NCBI RefSeq assembly: GCF_964199755.1
Contig: NC_133914.1
Span: 3,675,868-3,739,867 of the forward strand
Length of the DNA stretch: 64,000 bases
Reading direction: 5' to 3'
Source of the DNA: Larus michahellis
Taxonomy: Eukaryota > Chordata > Aves > Charadriiformes > Laridae
In this document: positions 61,037-64,000 of the stretch, piece by piece
Layout of the letters: the number at the start of each line of letters is the position of its first letter
Position numbering within the stretch: the stretch's first letter is position 1
Notes under the pieces: model-generated
What the model saw: only the letters and a program-made list of their open reading frames with translations
Databases searched by the model: none
Told to the model about the DNA's origin: nothing
Translations under genes and position numbers: made by a program

Positions 61037-63911
61037 AGCCCTGCTCCCCAGGAGCAGCTCTGCCTTTCCCAAAGGTGCCGGCAATTCCCCTTCCATGAAG
61101 CTCGGTGTCCGGCGGGGCTGGGATGCGGTGGGTGAATTCATGGATCAGCCACTTTTCTCAAAGGTAACGGGAATGTTCCCACTTTGCCTTCCTCTCTTTT
61201 TTTTTTTTCCCCTCAAAACGGTGCAAATGAGGGAAGCCCTGAAGAGCTGCTCTTCCTTACAAGCAATTACCAAGGAGTCAGAAATCCCTCCCGGAGCCAC
61301 CGGTGACAAAAGCCATCACAACCAAGAGTTAGCACGGAAATCACCGACCCCGCAATATATTAAACACATCGTTTTGTACTTTTGATGGCGTTTAAGCCAT
61401 TAAGGCAAGAAAATACGGCACTGCACGGGCTCGGCTCTGGGCAAGCTGCCTTCAAATAACTGCTTGGGGGCCGTGGGGGCACAGAGATGGTCAGGGGGGG
61501 TCGAGCCCGGTGCTGAGCCGAGAGGGTGGCGGAGAGGGATATCGCTGTCACCTTCCCGGTTAAAGCACGGCAGCTTCCCAATGCGGGAAATGCAAATCCC
61601 GCGTGCTCGGCCTCCCGCCACGTCCCCCCCCAGCCCAAAATCTGCAGGTCAAATTGGGCGGGATGGGAGGCTCGAATCAGCGCGGGATCAGTTCATGGGG
61701 GTTTCCAGCTGTCAGCATCATCCCGGGGGCTCTACTGAGCTTATTCTGATTAACGGGGCGGAACGTTGGAATATTGCGCCTCTTCGCTCTTCCCTGAGTT
61801 AAATGGGGTTTAAGTTTTGCTATTTCTGGGAGTAAATCTCAGACTCCTCCACAGCCATGAGGGGAAGTAGCAGGGGGGGGCATGTCTTGCCTCGCTAGCA
61901 CAGTCCCCCGCATCCTTTTCCTCTCTAGTCTCAAACTGGAGCATCCACTAGGAGGAAAAAAGACAACCCACGGCACAGACTCCTCTGAACTCCAAGAAAA
62001 ATGGATTCAGATGAACCCTAAATGAATTAAAATTAAAAAAAAAAAAAAAAAAAAAAAGTGAGAAAGGCTTTTTCAGGGTGGTTTGCAGACGCGCCGGGGT
62101 TCGGGGAACCGGGGCGGCGCTGGGCGTGGGACGAGAGCCGAGATGGGGGTGAGATAAGGGGGTGTGGGCAGCGGGGCCGAGGTGTGCCCGGGCAGGACGG
62201 GGTGGTTCAGGGCGCTGCTTCTATCAGCAGGGCTTCGAGGTGGCTGGAGAAGCCGCAGCAAGGTATGTGTCATCCCCGGTAAGCGCTGGTACAACCCTCC
62301 CTCCTCCCCGGCTGCCACCGGGGCAGCGCAAGCGACGCTGGAAGAAATGCCCTTACAGCGGGGCTGGGGGCACCCAGGGCCACGGGCACCCTCCTTCTGC
62401 AGCCACCCCAGTGACAAAGTCCTCTTCCAGCTGGATTTACAGACAGGATTTTCCCCTTTACCGTCAATCTTTCTCCCAGTTTCTCACTTTTTTACCCCAT
62501 ATTGAAGCCAAGACCCCCAGCACGGGGTGCTCAAGGGCAGCCAGCACCCAAGCCGCAGCCTTGCGCCCACCAACTGCCACCACCCTGGGGACACAGATGC
62601 CACTGACACCTTACACAGGCACCGACGAGGGGGTTTCCACCCTCCGCAGATCCCAAACTCTTCATTTCCTAGCCGGGCCGCGGCTGGGGCTGACGTCGCG
62701 CGTGGGGGGCAGGCGGGGAGGGAAACCCTCACCCAGCTGAGGCTCTCGAAAATACGTAAGCAAAAAGCGGCGGTTCTTGGAAACGACTCAGAGCCGTGGG
62801 AGGTGAGAAGCCTTTCCACCCACCGGCTACGTGCCGCGCGAGGAGGGAGCCGGAGCCACGGACACCCGGCTGTCCCCTCCGGGGTGGCACTGCTCCCAGC
62901 ACGGCCCCATCGCTCCCTCCCCAGGGTCATGGCGAGAAGGAGCCTTTTGGGGAGGAAAACCGGCCAGAGAGGGGATTTGTGCCTGTGCAGGATGGGGCCC
63001 AGCCAGAAAAGCCCTGCAGGGACAGGATGGAGAGGGGATATGAAATGCTCGTCTGGCTGGGGGGAGCCCACCCATGAGCCCCCTCCTCGTCCCAGCCCAA
63101 GCCCAGCAGACGCTGCAGTGTGTGGACGTGCTCCTGGCACTTACTGTGGTCACACTCAGCGGGGACACGACCGAAAGCACCGAATCTCCAACGCACGCAC
63201 CCAAAACGAACAGGGGAGGAGACACCAACCACCATCACTGACACCTCCGCGAGCATTCCCACCCCCCCGGCCCCCGGCCCCAGCGCGCGGGGCTCTGGGC
63301 ACGCTCTGGGCACAGAGGGATGGTTTGTACCCCAGATGAGCAGGGCTGGGTATCGCTGTGCTTCCCCACACGGGTTATGGTGGGTCACCAAGTCCCCTTG
63401 GTCTCCTTTTCCTCCTCGACACGGCGGCCAGGACAGCAGGGGTGGGGTGGGAACCAGAAACAAGGGGTTAAGGGCAAAGGGGATTTATAAAGGTTAAGGA
63501 AGACTGCATGGCAGCAAGAAAAAAAAAATAAGTCAAAGAGGAGGAAAAAAAAGGCATTTAAAGGGAAAAAAAAAGGAAAAAAAAGACTTTACACAAGAGT
63601 TCCCAGGAGATGGGGATGAAGGGGCCGGTGCTGCCAGGGGAGCTGGGAAGAGGTGGGAGCGATGGAAGGGGAGGGAAGGGGAAGGCAGCCAGCAGGTGGG
63701 TGTGATGGGGGAGGCCCTGGTGATGCTCCCATTTACCCAGGAACTGCCTGAACATCCCTGTATAGCTTCCAGCTATTCATTTTTCCACGTTCTGCCTCTC
63801 GTGGATTATTTCGCCAGCAGCCGGGGATAGGAGAGGGCTTTGCACCAGGGCTCGGCCGAGTCGGGCTCTGGCTCAATAAAGAGCTGCAGAAAAGTGGTGG
63901 TGGGGGGAGAA

Positions 63912-63951
63912 GGAAATTCCACAGGAAGTTCAAATATTTTATTACTTCCTG
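63912..63951. promoter_or_regulatory. NF-kB-like and paired ETS motifs
   Basis: GGAAATTCC (63912-63920) is a Rel-type NF-kB half-palindrome. CAGGAAGT (63922-63929) and its inverse ACTTCCTG (63944-63951) are full ETS/PU.1-type sites facing each other 14 bases apart. A TGTTTGTACA forkhead-like word follows. The cluster lies near the right edge of the window, within the RUNX3 upstream intron. Confidence 0.35.
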
Positions 63952-64000
63952 TTTGTACAAAGTATGTCAACACTTGGCACCCGCTGCGCCATTTGTTTAG

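Larger units (their letters stand above)
49755..64000 (-). other. RUNX3: RUNX3 upstream intron (continues past the window)
   Basis: No other RUNX3 coding exon was found here. I looked on the minus strand for the Runt-domain exons (the KSFTLTITVFTNP and VVALGDVPDGT regions) and saw none, so they lie to the right of 64000. Contents are palindromic-repeat relics (50.6 and possibly 56.0 kb), motif clusters near 53.0, 57.1-57.4 and 63.9 kb, a CpG-rich stretch near 58.87-59.18 kb, the 56-bp minisatellite at 60.8-61.0 kb, and A/T tracts (55030-55065, 57408-57446, 62033-62057). The rest holds nothing I recognise. Confidence 0.85.

Noticed and set aside
60441..61385. 314-codon plus-strand open frame
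   Set aside because: It is carried by the 56-bp minisatellite; repeated peptides reflect the DNA repeat, although frames shift between units because 56 is not a multiple of three.

Overview
The window is bird nuclear DNA, probably from a GC-rich microchromosome. The diagnosis rests on four pieces of CR1 LINE 3' end (two of them near-identical copies in opposite orientations), the GC-rich, gene-poor composition, and the two coding exons that can be read. Both exons belong to one minus-strand gene, RUNX3, a Runt-family transcription factor. Species cannot be fixed. The CR1 subfamily at 12.9 and 28.6 kb hints at a non-galliform bird, which is an inference only.

Layout. 1-2 kb: AT-rich sequence with two plus-strand AATAAA signals, possibly the 3' UTR of the convergent neighbour; in mammals that neighbour is CLIC4, so this is a synteny inference. 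2-33.7 kb: intergenic DNA with no convincing gene. It holds CR1 pieces, homopolymers, microsatellites, a 174-bp tandem duplication, a 17-bp minisatellite, a tRNA-Trp-like fragment and several CpG-rich stretches. 33.76-36.89 kb: the RUNX3 3' UTR on the minus strand, with a distal poly(A) signal at 33777-33782, two 8-mer miR-130/301 sites and a Pumilio site. 36895-37418: last coding exon (173 residues ending in VWRPY, plus the stop). 37419-49589: a 12.2-kb intron containing a strong CpG island with CTCF-like motifs, a 33-bp minisatellite and a plus-strand AATAAA. 49590-49754: penultimate coding exon. 49755-64000: upstream intron, running off the right edge. The Runt-domain exons and both promoters were looked for and are not here; they should lie beyond 64000.

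Only the C-terminal transactivation/repression part of RUNX3 is encoded here: the end of the Runt-domain linker, the PPPY WW-binding motif and the C-terminal VWRPY Groucho/TLE-docking motif. Everything else of interest is regulatory or repeat DNA. Best leads are: (1) the orphan CpG island with two CTCF-like motifs, joined to a 33-bp repeat ending at an AATAAA, a possible antisense transcript; (2) a 300-bp cluster of lymphoid-type factor motifs near 57.1-57.4 kb; (3) a 56-bp minisatellite whose units carry an 18-bp perfect palindrome; (4) several degraded palindromic elements beginning GGGCCARATTC in the introns and a related one in the 3' UTR. Nothing in the window looks like a new multi-gene system.
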